A stretch of DNA of 59,950 bases from Sphaerospermopsis kisseleviana NIES-73 (GTDB taxonomy: Bacteria > Cyanobacteriota > Cyanobacteriia > Cyanobacteriales > Nostocaceae), in the NCBI RefSeq assembly GCF_002368075.1, contig NZ_AP018314.1:760318-820267 (forward strand), given 5' to 3'. Numbering within the stretch: the stretch's first letter is position 1; each line of letters opens with the position of its first letter. Both the position numbers and the translations under genes were made by a program. Below are positions 33,651 through 42,444 of this stretch, in pieces. Under the pieces are notes generated by a model. That model worked only from the letters and a program-made list of their open reading frames with translations. It was not told the DNA's origin and did no database searches.

Positions 33651-34157
33651 ATGACACAGGAATTAATAGACTTGAGAAATAGCATTTTAGCTGGAAGATA
33701 TGAAGATGCGTTAGCAATTGTAGATGAATTAGAGGGGATGAGTAAACAAGCAATTTTAAGGAATATTCAATCATTTTTAAGGGTTTTGTTAATTCCTTTG
33801 ATTAAAAATCAAATAGAACAAAGATTAACAAACTCTTGGGTTGCATCTATTCGTAACTCTTTAGTAGAAATCAAAAAAATCAATCTCAAAGAAAATAAAG
33901 AATCCTATTACATCAATAAAGATGAATGGGATACCTGGTTGCAGGAAGAAATAGAATTAGCCATAGGTGATGCAAGCGTAGAAGTTTTAAATGGTATCTA
34001 TACAGAATTTCAACTAGCAGAAATGGTTGATAAAAATAACATAATTTCCACTGCTTTAAATTTTCTAGAATTGACTTATATCCATTCTGTAAAAGACTTA
34101 CCAAAAGCTATCACAGAAATCATTATTAAATTACCTGGTAGTGAAAAATGGCAATAA
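33651..34157 (+). CDS. DUF29-like protein, tandem copy 3
   Basis: These 168 residues are nearly identical to copy 2 for the first ~115. They then diverge to V-E-V-L-N-G-I-Y-T-E-F-Q-L-A-E-M-V-D-K and end G-S-E-K-W-Q. This C-terminal form is probably the ancestral version in other cyanobacterial members, while copies 1 and 2 share the other type. Function is unknown. It ends the three-gene array. The downstream gap (34158-34361) contains CTGCGNTTATCTGCG words and the cysH promoter. Confidence 0.7.
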   Translation: MTQELIDLRNSILAGRYEDALAIVDELEGMSKQAILRNIQSFLRVLLIPLIKNQIEQRLTNSWVASIRNSLVEIKKINLKENKESYYINKDEWDTWLQEEIELAIGDASVEVLNGIYTEFQLAEMVDKNNIISTALNFLELTYIHSVKDLPKAITEIIIKLPGSEKWQ

Positions 34158-34361
34158 ATATGTATTATAATATTATATTATATATAACATCTGCGATTAT
34201 CTGCGCTTATCTGCGTTTAGAAACAGACTTTAAAATATCCCCTGTAGTAATAACCGTACAAAATAATTACCTAAATATCAACAATAACGATAGGAATAGG
34301 TGTCTTTATAAGGTAGGATGAAACTTAACACAAAGTAAAAATACCTTACTAGAGAATTATC

Positions 34362-35066
34362 ATGACAGTCGCTGCAACTTTTGATTTAGATAGCTTAAAT
34401 CAGAAATTTGAAACCGCTACCCCTACAGAAATTCTAGCTTGGTCTGTGGAAAACATACCCACAGGTTTAGTACAAACCAGCGCGTTTAACGTTGATGACA
34501 TCATCCTCACCCACATTTTATATACTGTACTCAAGCATCCAGTACCCGTTATCTTCCTAGATACTCTGTATCACTTCAAAGAAACTTTAGAATTAGTTGC
34601 TAAAGTAAAAGACCTATATAACCTAGATTTAAAAACCTACAAAGCACCTGATGTAGACACCCGTGAAGCTTTTGCGGCTAAGTACGGTGAAGCATTATGG
34701 GATACAGATATTATCAAATTCCACGACGTTACTAAAATTGAACCTTTAACACGCGGTTTAAACGAACTAAACACCGTAGCTTGGATTACAGGTCGCCGTC
34801 GTGACCAAGCTGTTACCCGTGCCAATATGCCTATTTTTGAATTAGACAACCAAGGACGTTTAAAAATTAATCCTTTAGCTGCTTGGACTCGCAAACAAAG
34901 CTGGGATTATGTTGCAGAACACAAAGTGATTTATAACCCACTTCATGATCAAGGATATCCTAGCATTGGTGATGAACCTATTACTACTAAAGTACGTGAA
35001 GGTGAAGATGAACGCGCTGGACGTTGGAGAGGAACTGGTAAAACTGAGTGTGGTATTCACATTTAG
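34362..35066 (+). CDS. cysH: Phosphoadenylyl-sulfate (PAPS) reductase
   Basis: This 234-residue PAPS reductase makes sulfite from PAPS with thioredoxin. The PP-loop-like start reads L-V-Q-T-S-A-F-N-V-D-D, then V-I-F-L-D-T-L-Y-H-F and T-G-R-R-R-D-Q-A. The catalytic Cys is in the C-terminal K-T-E-C-G-I-H-I motif. The paired cysteines that bind the 4Fe-4S cluster in APS reductases are absent, which supports PAPS rather than APS as substrate. It is monocistronic. CysQ, which would remove PAP, is encoded 6 kb away. Confidence 0.93.
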   Translation: MTVAATFDLDSLNQKFETATPTEILAWSVENIPTGLVQTSAFNVDDIILTHILYTVLKHPVPVIFLDTLYHFKETLELVAKVKDLYNLDLKTYKAPDVDTREAFAAKYGEALWDTDIIKFHDVTKIEPLTRGLNELNTVAWITGRRRDQAVTRANMPIFELDNQGRLKINPLAAWTRKQSWDYVAEHKVIYNPLHDQGYPSIGDEPITTKVREGEDERAGRWRGTGKTECGIHI

Positions 35067-35167
35067 TTTTTAGTTTTTAGTTATTGGTCATTGGTCATTG
35101 GTCATTGGTCATTGGTAATGTGTTAAAAAATGGCTAATTACTAATGACTAATATTAATATTTTGTAT

Positions 35168-35210
35168 TTGTCTGAATCAGGATGTCCAGGATTTGAGGAT
35201 TTACAGGATG
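35168..35210 (+). repeat. 43-bp dispersed repeat, copy
   Basis: It starts TTGTCTGAATCAGGATGTCC and continues AGGATTTGAGGATTTACAGGA. It is the best-preserved copy and was used as reference for the family. Confidence 0.9.
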
Positions 35211-35295
35211 TGATTGATAAGTTATTTGTGTGTGGGGATTTTTGAGATTTTAGTTTCGCGCAGAGACGCTAAGAAGCAAAGACGCAAAGAAGAAA

Positions 35296-35338
35296 TTGTC
35301 TGAATCAGGATGTCCAGGATTATAGGATTTTCAGGATG
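35296..35338 (+). repeat. 43-bp dispersed repeat, copy
   Basis: It matches the 35168 copy except for a short block (AGGATTATAGGATTTTCAGG). It is separated from it by the CGCAAAGAAG-type repeat. Confidence 0.9.
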
Positions 35339-35371
35339 TGGATTTGCAATTTTATATAATATCGATATTCA

Positions 35372-35818
35372 TCAGATTAATAAAGTGTTTGGATGTACTG
35401 GGGTAATTTTATTTCCATAGCGTTTAAAGTCACTCATATTGAAAGTAAGAAGGTGAGTTATTTGATGAGCAAACATAACTGCTACTAATCTTGCATCATG
35501 AACGTTGACACCCATCACACCATACTCAATTACAATCTGTTTCCAATGCTGATAAATTTCCGGTATATCTGGTAATATGGGAAAGAAATTTTCTAATTTT
35601 TCTAGTTCTGCTTCTGCTGCAATTAAACTCATTCCTAAGCCATTTTTTTCTACAGGACGAGTAGCACTACGCCAAAATTCTACTAAATTTTGATGTGTTA
35701 AATAACAAGTTTCTTGTTTTCTTCGGAGTGTAGCAAGTGCATTTAAAGATTCAGGACACATTGGATGATGTGGTTGTGCTATTATCAAAATGATATTAGT
35801 ATCAATTAAATATGCCAC
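35372..35818 (-). CDS. PIN domain toxin (VapC-like), GTG start
   Basis: This 148-residue PIN-domain ribonuclease has acidic residues of the active site visible: D6 in M-A-Y-L-I-D-T-N, E in H-Q-N-L-V-E-F-W, D in V-N-V-H-D-A-R-L, and a C-terminal L-T-F-N-M-S-D-F. The start is GTG at 35818 and overlaps the last base of the antitoxin stop codon. VapC toxins typically cleave tRNA or rRNA; the target here is unknown. It seems complete. Confidence 0.85.
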   Translation of the reverse strand: MAYLIDTNIILIIAQPHHPMCPESLNALATLRRKQETCYLTHQNLVEFWRSATRPVEKNGLGMSLIAAEAELEKLENFFPILPDIPEIYQHWKQIVIEYGVMGVNVHDARLVAVMFAHQITHLLTFNMSDFKRYGNKITPVHPNTLLI

Positions 35819-36102
35819 TATATTTCCTCTTCTTCATAAATACCTGCTCGTCTTACAGCGTAGTCAGATAAAATAGGTGTATTTTTTGTATGACTAGAAC
35901 TCCATTCATTTAATGCTGTAATCCATTCCTCATCGGAAACTGTTTGATAAAATGGGGTTTCTGTAGTTTTAACTAATTGTTCTAGCATTGCATCAAGATG
36001 AGGTTTAACTGCTTCTGCTGGAAGTTGAGTTATTTTTGCTAATGTTTCGGTAATTTGTTGTAATTCTTGAGAATGAGATTGTTGCCATGTTTGTAAGATC
36101 AT
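35818..36102 (-). CDS. Antitoxin partner of the PIN toxin
   Basis: This 94-residue protein lies directly upstream of, and overlaps by one base, the PIN gene, the usual antitoxin position. It starts MILQTWQQSHSQELQQ, is helical and acidic, and ends R-R-A-G-I-Y-E-E-E-E-I. No AbrB, RHH or Phd fold is obvious by eye, so the antitoxin type is undetermined. The start at 36102 is preferred to 36126 because the additional eight residues look non-conserved. Confidence 0.65.
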   Translation of the reverse strand: MILQTWQQSHSQELQQITETLAKITQLPAEAVKPHLDAMLEQLVKTTETPFYQTVSDEEWITALNEWSSSHTKNTPILSDYAVRRAGIYEEEEI

Positions 36103-36194
36103 AATTTTGAAAATATGATTTTTCACTACTTATATTTTAGCACAATATTGTCTGATTTAGGACAATTTTCGGTAAGTCAAAATTCACTATTTTT

Positions 36195-36236
36195 CTGTCT
36201 GAATCAGGATGTCCAGGATTTTATGATTTACAAGAT
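36195..36236 (+). repeat. 43-bp dispersed repeat, copy
   Basis: It starts TGTCTGAATCAGGATGTCCA and continues GGATTTTATGATTTACAAGA. It is slightly diverged from the 35168 copy. Confidence 0.85.
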
Positions 36237-36302
36237 GTGATTGATAAATTAGTAGTGGGGATTTTTAAGATTTAAGTTTCTCGCAAAGACGCAAAGAAGA
36301 AA

Positions 36303-36368
36303 TTGTCTGAATCAGGATGTCCAGGATTTGAGGATTTATGGCTAACGCCACGCTTCGCTATCAGGATG
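36303..36368 (+). repeat. 43-bp dispersed repeat interrupted by a 23-bp insert
   Basis: The repeat runs to AGGATTTA, is split by TGGCTAACGCCACGCTTCGC-TAT (36339-36361), and then resumes with CAGGATG. The insert belongs to another dispersed family of cyanobacterial genomes, so one repeat has been inserted in another. Confidence 0.75.
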
Positions 36369-36458
36369 TTTTTTGATGATAGTTTGTGGGGATATTGGGA
36401 TTTTCAGGATGTTTTTTGATGATGGTTTTTCAATGATTATCAACCATCTAAAAATTAC

Positions 36459-36501
36459 CATCCTGTTAATCCTTTAATCCTGGTTATCCTGATTCTGACA
36501 A
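36459..36501 (-). repeat. 43-bp dispersed repeat, inverse copy
   Basis: On the minus strand it begins TTGTCAGAATCAGGATAACC and ends in ACAGGATG. Together with the direct copies at 36195 and 36303 it gives a possible large stem-loop. Confidence 0.85.
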
Positions 36502-36860
36502 TAGAACTGGTGCGTTACGTCGTGTATTTAATTGATTTGTATATTTTCTGATATTTTCGCACTTCCACCGCACTCTACAAACTACAAAATCAACCTCCAA
36601 CGAAACAAACATTCAAGCCAAATATACAAAATTCTCCAAACACCGACAAATACACAAAAAGGACAACCCATAAGATACCGATAATTTTGATTAACCAGGC
36701 TCTCCTAGACTAGATATGACCATTTAACACTTAATACTTGGTTAAATTCATTATGTATCAATAGATTCAATAAAATCAAAATCAATTTTTATTAAATCTA
36801 TTATTTTTGATTGATGTAATCGTTATACACTAATGGTTTTAACCGTTGTTTTTTATTAAA

Positions 36861-37745
36861 TTACCATAGCCACTCTAGGAGAGCCATTAACCACCATATT
36901 AATTGCTCAATTTCTATCTTCCTGATACTGTCAACTTCAGAAAATAAACCCACCCATTCCTTAATAATTTGCGGACGGTTTTTAGGTTCTAATTCCAATC
37001 CTTTAACAATTGCTTGATTTAACTTATCACTAATCCTAGAATTTAATTCCTTCGGTTCTATTAAAGTCCGATTATCTAGCTTCCTTGCTAAACAAGGTGT
37101 GGCAGTATCTCCAGTCAATAAATAAAACAAAGAAGCAGCTAAAGTATAAACATCAAGAGTTGGTGCTTTCTCTGTATCTAACATTTGTTCCCAAGGTGCA
37201 AAAGCTAAATTAGCAGCTTGGTTAATACTCTCACTGTCCACATTTCCTACTAAACCAAAATCTATCAAAACTACAGTATTGCTATTTTCTCTTAAAATCA
37301 TATTCCCAGGATGTGCATCTCGGTGAATAATGCCATTTTCATGACAAATAGATAAAGCATCAGCAATTTGTTTAATATAATCAATAGCAGTAGATTCTGA
37401 TAAAACACCTTTATCTTGCACCAAATGATATAAATTTTCACCCTTAACAAAATCCATCACCAGACATGGTAAATCATCCTCCTCAAAAAAGTCTATAATT
37501 CTGACAATATTGGGATGTTGAAGTTGGGTAATCTCTGCTAATCTTCTTCCTTCCTTGCGAAAACCTTCCACATATTTAGGATAATTAGCATCTCTACACA
37601 AACGACTATTAGGAGTTTTAATAACAACTGGTAACTTCAACTCTTGATGTTTAGCTTTATAGGTAACACCAAAACCCCCAGAACCTATTTCTTCTTCTAT
37701 TACATATTGGGGACGTTGTTGTAAAGGCTTTCCAGGTTGTAACAT
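36861..37745 (-). CDS. Serine/threonine protein kinase
   Basis: This 294-residue Hanks-type kinase has a glycine loop G-S-G-G-F-G (21-26), K43 (V-V-I-K), the catalytic loop H-R-D-A-H-P-G-N (141-148), and D-F-G at 162-164. The catalytic loop lacks the usual Lys two positions after Asp (A-H-P rather than x-K-P). The C-lobe ends with a short hydrophobic W-W-L-M-A-L-L-E-W-L-W instead of the long sensor region of many cyanobacterial kinases. The start at 37745 (MLQPGKPL) resembles relatives; a longer frame runs to 37784. It is monocistronic, and its target is unknown. Confidence 0.85.
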   Translation of the reverse strand: MLQPGKPLQQRPQYVIEEEIGSGGFGVTYKAKHQELKLPVVIKTPNSRLCRDANYPKYVEGFRKEGRRLAEITQLQHPNIVRIIDFFEEDDLPCLVMDFVKGENLYHLVQDKGVLSESTAIDYIKQIADALSICHENGIIHRDAHPGNMILRENSNTVVLIDFGLVGNVDSESINQAANLAFAPWEQMLDTEKAPTLDVYTLAASLFYLLTGDTATPCLARKLDNRTLIEPKELNSRISDKLNQAIVKGLELEPKNRPQIIKEWVGLFSEVDSIRKIEIEQLIWWLMALLEWLW

Positions 37746-37980
37746 AAAAAGATGTATGCTTAAATATGCCCGTAATTGTAACATAACCCAAGCATCAAAA
37801 ATAATCGAACGCAGATAAACGCAGATAAACGCAGATAAAAACTAAAACCTCCTCCCTCCGTGTCCTCTGTACTTCTGTGATTCGTTATCATAAAACCTAT
37901 AGAAAATCTCTCTTAAACCCTCTTACCTTCGTGTCCTTTGCGTTCTTTGCGGTTCGTTAAAAAAAATCCCACTCAGCAAC
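37746..37980. other. Divergent gap with tandem and dispersed repeats
   Basis: It contains three copies of an 11-bp unit (ACGCAGATAAA, about 37809-37842) and a dispersed repeat of the form CTTTGCGTTCTTTGCGGTTC (37938-37957). The same repeat family occurs inside the mannosidase gene. Promoters of the kinase and sbcD genes should lie here. Confidence 0.6.
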
Positions 37981-39207
37981 ATGATTAAAATCCTACACCT
38001 TTCAGATATCCATATAGGAAGCGGTTTCTCCCACGGCCGCATCAACCCCGCCACAGGCTTAAATACACGATTAGAAGATTTTGTCAATACCCTATCTTTG
38101 TGTATCGATCGCGCTTTATCAGAACCAGTAGATATGGTGATTTTTGGTGGTGATGCTTTTCCCGATGCCACACCCGCACCCTACGTACAAGAAGCCTTTG
38201 CTAGTCAGTTCCGCCGCCTTGTAGATGCCAATATACCGACAGTTTTGTTAGTTGGTAATCATGACTTACATTCCCAAGGTGTGGGCGGCGCAAGTCTAAA
38301 TATTTACCGTACTCTTGGCGTTCCTGGTTTTGTAGTTGGTGATACTTTAACTACCCATCATATCCCCACCCGTAACGGTAAAGTACAAGTAATTACCCTC
38401 CCTTGGTTGACTCGTTCGATGTTGATGACTCGTAAGGAAACAGCGGGTTTATCTATGGCTGAAGTCAATCAACTTTTAACAGAACGCTTAGAAGTGGTTT
38501 TAGAAGGAGAAGTGAGAAAACTTGATCCCGATGTACCTACCGTACTTTTAGCCCATTTAATGGCTGATAATGCTATGTTAGGTGCTGAACGTTTGTTAGC
38601 TGTGGGTAAGGGCTTTACTTTACCTTTATCTTTGTTAACACGCCCTTGTTTTGATTATGTGGCTTTGGGTCATGTTCACTGCCATCAAAATCTGAATAAA
38701 TCTAATGATCCACCTGTGATTTATCCTGGGAGTATAGAAAGGGTAGATTTTAGTGAGGAGAAGGAAGATAAAGGTTATGTAATGGTGGAGTTGGAAAAAG
38801 GTAATGTAGAGTGGGAATTTTGCTCTTTACCTGTGCGTACATTTCGCACTATTGAGGTAGATTTATCTAAAAGTGATGATCCGCAGGAAGTTTTGTTGAA
38901 GGCGATCGCTAAATATGAACTCGAAGAAACTGTAGTTAGGTTAATCTATAAATTGCGTTCTGAACAGTTAGATTTAATTGAAAATTCCGCAATTCATAAA
39001 GCTTTAAGTACAGCGCACATCTATACAATTCAACCAGAATTAGTTAGTCAATTAGCTAAACCGCGTATTCCTGAATTAAGCGCCAGCAGTAGTATTGATC
39101 CGATGGAAGCTTTAAGAACTTATTTAAATAATCGGGAAGATTTAAAAAATATTGCTGCATCTATGTTAGAAGCAGCAGAAAATCTATTAGTGGAAGAAAT
39201 TTATTGA
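37981..39207 (+). CDS. sbcD: Metallophosphoesterase, SbcD-like nuclease subunit
   Basis: This 408-residue calcineurin-like phosphoesterase of the SbcD/Mre11 type acts with SbcC to trim DNA ends and hairpins. Metal motifs are L-H-L-S-D-I-H-I-G (D9, H11), F-G-G-D-A-F (about 54), V-G-N-H-D-L-H (about 91), L-A-H-L-M and A-L-G-H-V-H-C-H. A capping domain follows (about 275-400). No sbcC is adjacent in this window. The first residue fits the family exactly. Palindromic repeats are plentiful in this genome, which suits a hairpin nuclease, though that link is only contextual. Confidence 0.85.
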   Translation: MIKILHLSDIHIGSGFSHGRINPATGLNTRLEDFVNTLSLCIDRALSEPVDMVIFGGDAFPDATPAPYVQEAFASQFRRLVDANIPTVLLVGNHDLHSQGVGGASLNIYRTLGVPGFVVGDTLTTHHIPTRNGKVQVITLPWLTRSMLMTRKETAGLSMAEVNQLLTERLEVVLEGEVRKLDPDVPTVLLAHLMADNAMLGAERLLAVGKGFTLPLSLLTRPCFDYVALGHVHCHQNLNKSNDPPVIYPGSIERVDFSEEKEDKGYVMVELEKGNVEWEFCSLPVRTFRTIEVDLSKSDDPQEVLLKAIAKYELEETVVRLIYKLRSEQLDLIENSAIHKALSTAHIYTIQPELVSQLAKPRIPELSASSSIDPMEALRTYLNNREDLKNIAASMLEAAENLLVEEIY

Positions 39208-39239
39208 ACACAAACTGCTATTTCTCTGCAAAAATTCAA

Positions 39240-39428
39240 CTAAAAACCTTCCCCTCTATTCAATCTTTCTTCATGTTTGGTAATTACCCACAGTGCATGA
39301 ATACTACCGGGAAGCCAACCTAGCAAGGTTAACAAAATGTTAATGATCAAAGTTATACCTACACCTTCTGTCAGAAATACTCCCACAGGAGGTAAGAACA
39401 AACCAAGCAGCAAACGAGTTAATTTCAT
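39240..39428 (-). CDS. YqaE/Pmp3 family small membrane protein
   Basis: This 62-residue protein has two hydrophobic helices (about 3-20 and 27-50) and the family signature L-F-L-P-P-V-G-V-F-L. It belongs to the Pmp3 (UPF0057) group, linked to membrane potential and salt stress in plants and yeast. The N-I-L-L-T-L-L-G-W-L-P-G-S-I-H-A-L motif is clear. It ends 33 bp after the convergent sbcD stop. Confidence 0.9.
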   Translation of the reverse strand: MKLTRLLLGLFLPPVGVFLTEGVGITLIINILLTLLGWLPGSIHALWVITKHEERLNRGEGF

Positions 39429-39470
39429 GGGATGATTCCTATTTTTTCAAAACTACTTACTTGCTTTCAT

Positions 39471-39860
39471 TTAAGATTCAGTCGTGATTTGACTATTATT
39501 GCCTTGTAACTCCAGATTTCTTTCTGCAAAGTATTTATTGATGAAGGTATTAGCCAAAGATAGAACTACTGGAGCGAGAAGAAAAGCGATAATTCCCTGC
39601 ACTCTAAAACCAGGAACTAAAACTGATGCTAACCAAAAACAAATTCCGTTGACTATTAAAGAAAATCCACCGAAAGTTACATAAGTCAATGGTAAAGACA
39701 GGGTGGAAATAATTGGTTTAATTGAACCATTAATCGCACCAATTACTAACCCAGCAATTAAAGCTGCGGGAAAATTGGCAATTCTAACACCAGGAAAGAT
39801 GATATCGACAATTAACAAGCTTAATGCTGTAGCGAGTGCGGTTAAAAATGTCGCCCACAT
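39471..39860 (-). CDS. Phage holin family (superfamily IV) membrane protein
   Basis: This 129-residue protein has four membrane helices. The G-A-I-N-G-S-I-K-P-I-I segment near residue 42 followed by L-P-L-T-Y-V-T-F-G-G-F-S-L-I-V-N and F-R-V-Q-G-I is typical of the so-called phage holin family 4 (PF04020). In most bacteria these are chromosomal genes of unknown function and not lysis proteins. GAGAGGT precedes the start by 7-8 nt. It probably precedes the Pmp3-like gene in one transcript (42-bp gap). Confidence 0.85.
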   Translation of the reverse strand: MWATFLTALATALSLLIVDIIFPGVRIANFPAALIAGLVIGAINGSIKPIISTLSLPLTYVTFGGFSLIVNGICFWLASVLVPGFRVQGIIAFLLAPVVLSLANTFINKYFAERNLELQGNNSQITTES

Positions 39861-39997
39861 TATTTTTACCTCTCTAACTGCTACCTTTATTTTTAAAGAA
39901 TTTTGCAGTTTTCACATCTGTTGCTAGATAGGATTGAGGTATATCGAAAGGATGATTTTTCACTTATAGGAAACTGGAGTCTTTTCCAGTCAGCGGT

Positions 39998-40042
<45 letters not shown>

Positions 40043-40045
40043 TGC

Positions 40046-42205
40046 TTATTGTTTGACTGCTTTCATTGATAAACCAATGCGTTTTAATTTTTCGTTCACT
40101 TCTAATACTCTGACTTTTACTACTTGTCCAACTTTAACTATTTTCTTAGGATCATCTACAAATCTATCTGCAAGTTGGGATATGTGAACTAAACCATCTT
40201 GATGTACTCCGATATCAACAAATGCACCAAAGTTAGCAACGTTGGTGACTATTCCTTCTAATTCCATTCCCTCTTTTAAATCGCTAATTTCTTTTATTCC
40301 TTCTTTGAATGTTGCATACTTAAATTCTGCACGGGGATCTCTTCCTGGTTTTTCTAGTTCGTTGAGAATGTCACGCAGGGTTGGTTCTCCAATGGTGTCA
40401 GTTACGTATTTTTTGAGGTTGGTTTTTTTCAGGTTTTCAGCTATTTGTGTTACCTGCTTTAATGGTACTTGTAAATCTTTAGCGATCGCCTCTACTACAG
40501 GATAACTTTCTGGGTGAACTGCGGTGTTATCTAGGGGGTTTTCTCCATCTCTAATTCTTAAAAAACCTGCTGCTTGTTCATAAGCTTTTGGTCCTAGTTT
40601 CGCTACTTTTAACAGTTGTTTGCGATTTTTGAATGCGCCGTTTTGGTTGCGATAAGCAATAATATTGTTAGCAACTGTGGGGGTAATTCCTGAAACAAAG
40701 GTTAGCAATTCTTTGGATGCAGTGTTTAAATCTACTCCCACATAATTCACACAACTTTCTACTGTTTCATCGAGTTTCTTTTTCAGCAATTTTTGATCAA
40801 CGTCGTGTTGATATTGTCCCACACCAATTGATTTGGGGTCAATTTTTACTAATTCTGCTAGGGGATCTTGTAATCTTCTCCCGATACTAATTGCACCTCT
40901 GACGGTAACATCTAAATCAGGAAATTCTGCAAGTGCAACTTTGCTGGCTGAATATATGGAAGCACCAGATTCATTGACTATGACTTTAACAGGTTTGCGT
41001 TCACAAGTTGTTAATACTTCTGTTACAAATTCATCGGTTTCACGGGATGCTGTTCCGTTACCAATGGCGATTAATTCAATGTTGTATTTTTGAATTAATT
41101 TCTTTAGTGTTTGTGCTGCTTTTTGTCGTTGTTCTGCTGCTTGATGAGGAAATACAGCTTGATATTCTAAGAATTTACCTGTTTGATCTAAAACTGCAAC
41201 TTTGCAACCTGTTCTAAAACCTGGATCTATCGCTAATGTGGGTTTCATTCCCGCAGGTGCAGATAATAATAATTCCCGCAAATTAGCTTCAAATGTTTTG
41301 ATTGATTCTATATCAGAATAAGTTTTTTTCTCAGAAATTACTTCACTGATAAGAGAAGTTTTCATCAAGCGGTTAAAGGCATCTTTTAACATGGCTTGAT
41401 AAAAGTCTCTGATATTTCTGACCTTGGTTTTAATTTCTTGGGATTCTAAATAGGAAAGTACAAAATCTTCATCAAAATCCATGTCAAAATTTAAGATTTT
41501 TTCTGTTTCTCCTCTACACAAAGCCAGCATATTATGAGGGGCGATATTTTTGATTTTGATTTGATAATTGCGGTACATTTCAAATTTGGTTGTACCTTCT
41601 GGATGTTCTTCTTTAATACGGGAAACAAACACCCCTTCATCTAAGAAATAATCCCGCAGATAGGCGCGTAATTCTGCTTTTTCTGCTACTTCTTCAGCTA
41701 AAATATCTGATGCGCCTTTTAATGCTTCCTCTGCATTTTTTACGCCTTTTTCTTCAGAAATATATTTTGCCGCTTCTGTTTCTAAGTCAGCACCTACGCC
41801 ATTTTTCACATTTAATGATTTAATAAATGCTGCTAAAGGTTCTAGTCCTTTCTCTCTAGCGATAGTTGCACGGGTGCGGCGTTTTGGTTTGTATGGTAAG
41901 TATAAATCCTCAAGTTCTGTTTTTTGTAAACAGGAGGTTATTTTCTGCTGTAGTTCGTCTGTGAGTTTACCTTGTTCTGATATGGCATTTAAAATTACTT
42001 GCTTTCTTTCTTCTAATTCTGTTAAGTACGTATGCCTATCAGATAAATCCCGCAATTGCACTTCATTCATTTCTCCAGTGCGTTCTTTGCGATACCGTGC
42101 AATAAAGGGAATTGTCGCACCCTCAGCGAAAAGTTCCAGTGCGTTCTGCACCTGATGGGGTTTAAGTTCTAGTTCTGTTGCTAGTAATTGCGGAATGTTC
42201 AACAT
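40046..42205 (-). CDS. tex: Tex-like transcription accessory RNA-binding protein
   Basis: This 719-residue Tex family protein has an N-terminal helix-turn-helix region (P-F-I-A-R-Y-R-K-E-R-T-G, about 33). The YqgF-like RNase H fold reads T-L-A-I-D-P-G-F-R-T-G-C-K-V-A (about 324), helix-hairpin-helix motifs lie at about 490-560, and a C-terminal S1 domain (about 640-715) carries V-A-N-F-G-A-F-V-D-I-G-V-H-Q-D-G-L. Tex proteins bind RNA and influence transcription termination. Domain order and length are complete. It is monocistronic. Confidence 0.95.
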   Translation of the reverse strand: MLNIPQLLATELELKPHQVQNALELFAEGATIPFIARYRKERTGEMNEVQLRDLSDRHTYLTELEERKQVILNAISEQGKLTDELQQKITSCLQKTELEDLYLPYKPKRRTRATIAREKGLEPLAAFIKSLNVKNGVGADLETEAAKYISEEKGVKNAEEALKGASDILAEEVAEKAELRAYLRDYFLDEGVFVSRIKEEHPEGTTKFEMYRNYQIKIKNIAPHNMLALCRGETEKILNFDMDFDEDFVLSYLESQEIKTKVRNIRDFYQAMLKDAFNRLMKTSLISEVISEKKTYSDIESIKTFEANLRELLLSAPAGMKPTLAIDPGFRTGCKVAVLDQTGKFLEYQAVFPHQAAEQRQKAAQTLKKLIQKYNIELIAIGNGTASRETDEFVTEVLTTCERKPVKVIVNESGASIYSASKVALAEFPDLDVTVRGAISIGRRLQDPLAELVKIDPKSIGVGQYQHDVDQKLLKKKLDETVESCVNYVGVDLNTASKELLTFVSGITPTVANNIIAYRNQNGAFKNRKQLLKVAKLGPKAYEQAAGFLRIRDGENPLDNTAVHPESYPVVEAIAKDLQVPLKQVTQIAENLKKTNLKKYVTDTIGEPTLRDILNELEKPGRDPRAEFKYATFKEGIKEISDLKEGMELEGIVTNVANFGAFVDIGVHQDGLVHISQLADRFVDDPKKIVKVGQVVKVRVLEVNEKLKRIGLSMKAVKQ

Positions 42206-42281
42206 TCGATTTTTTTGTTAAAAATGCTACTTCAAGATTTAATATGCTTGCTCAATATGCCAGTACAAGCCTGTAAATTTC

Positions 42282-42320
42282 ATAATATACCCAATTATAT
42301 ACCCAATTATATACCCAGTT
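42282..42320. repeat. 13-bp tandem repeat (ATATACCCAATT)
   Basis: Three tandem copies of an ATATACCCAATTAT-like unit lie upstream of tex and the 42445 gene. The unit differs from the STRR heptamers. Confidence 0.8.
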
Positions 42321-42444
42321 ATATAATTTAAACTGTTTCCTATCCTCAGTTTAAGCTTTGTTCAAGAAAAATATTGTAAAATTCTTGTAAAGGAAACATA
42401 CGTAAGTCTATAATCAATTCTTATTCCTCCTATAGGTTGAATCT

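Larger units (their letters stand above)
35067..35371. repeat. Repeat-filled gap after cysH
   Basis: It contains a heptameric array (GGTCATT, 35084-35116), two copies of the 43-bp repeat (35168-35210, 35296-35338) and a CGCAGAGACGCTAAGAAGCA repeat with AAGACGCAAAGAAG at about 35259-35292. No gene was seen. Confidence 0.8.
36103..36860. other. Repeat-rich intergenic region
   Basis: This long gap carries three copies of the 43-bp repeat (36195, 36303, inverse 36459), a CTCGCAAAGACGCAAAGAAG repeat (36273-36300) and AT-rich DNA. It must also hold the promoter of the PIN pair near 36130. The segment from about 36540 to 36860 shows no gene, hairpin or repeat that I can name. Confidence 0.7.

Noticed and set aside
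35067-36540. Possible CRISPR array in the region with repeated 43-bp words
   Set aside because: Copies are irregularly spaced, occur in both orientations, have no unique spacers of constant length, and no cas genes are near.
37923-38171. Minus-strand ORF over the sbcD start
   Set aside because: It is the antisense of sbcD plus a dispersed repeat (ends in N-E-P-Q-R-T-Q-R-T-R-R).
39471-39860. Holin gene as evidence for a prophage
   Set aside because: This holin-named family is mainly chromosomal in bacteria and there are no other phage genes around.
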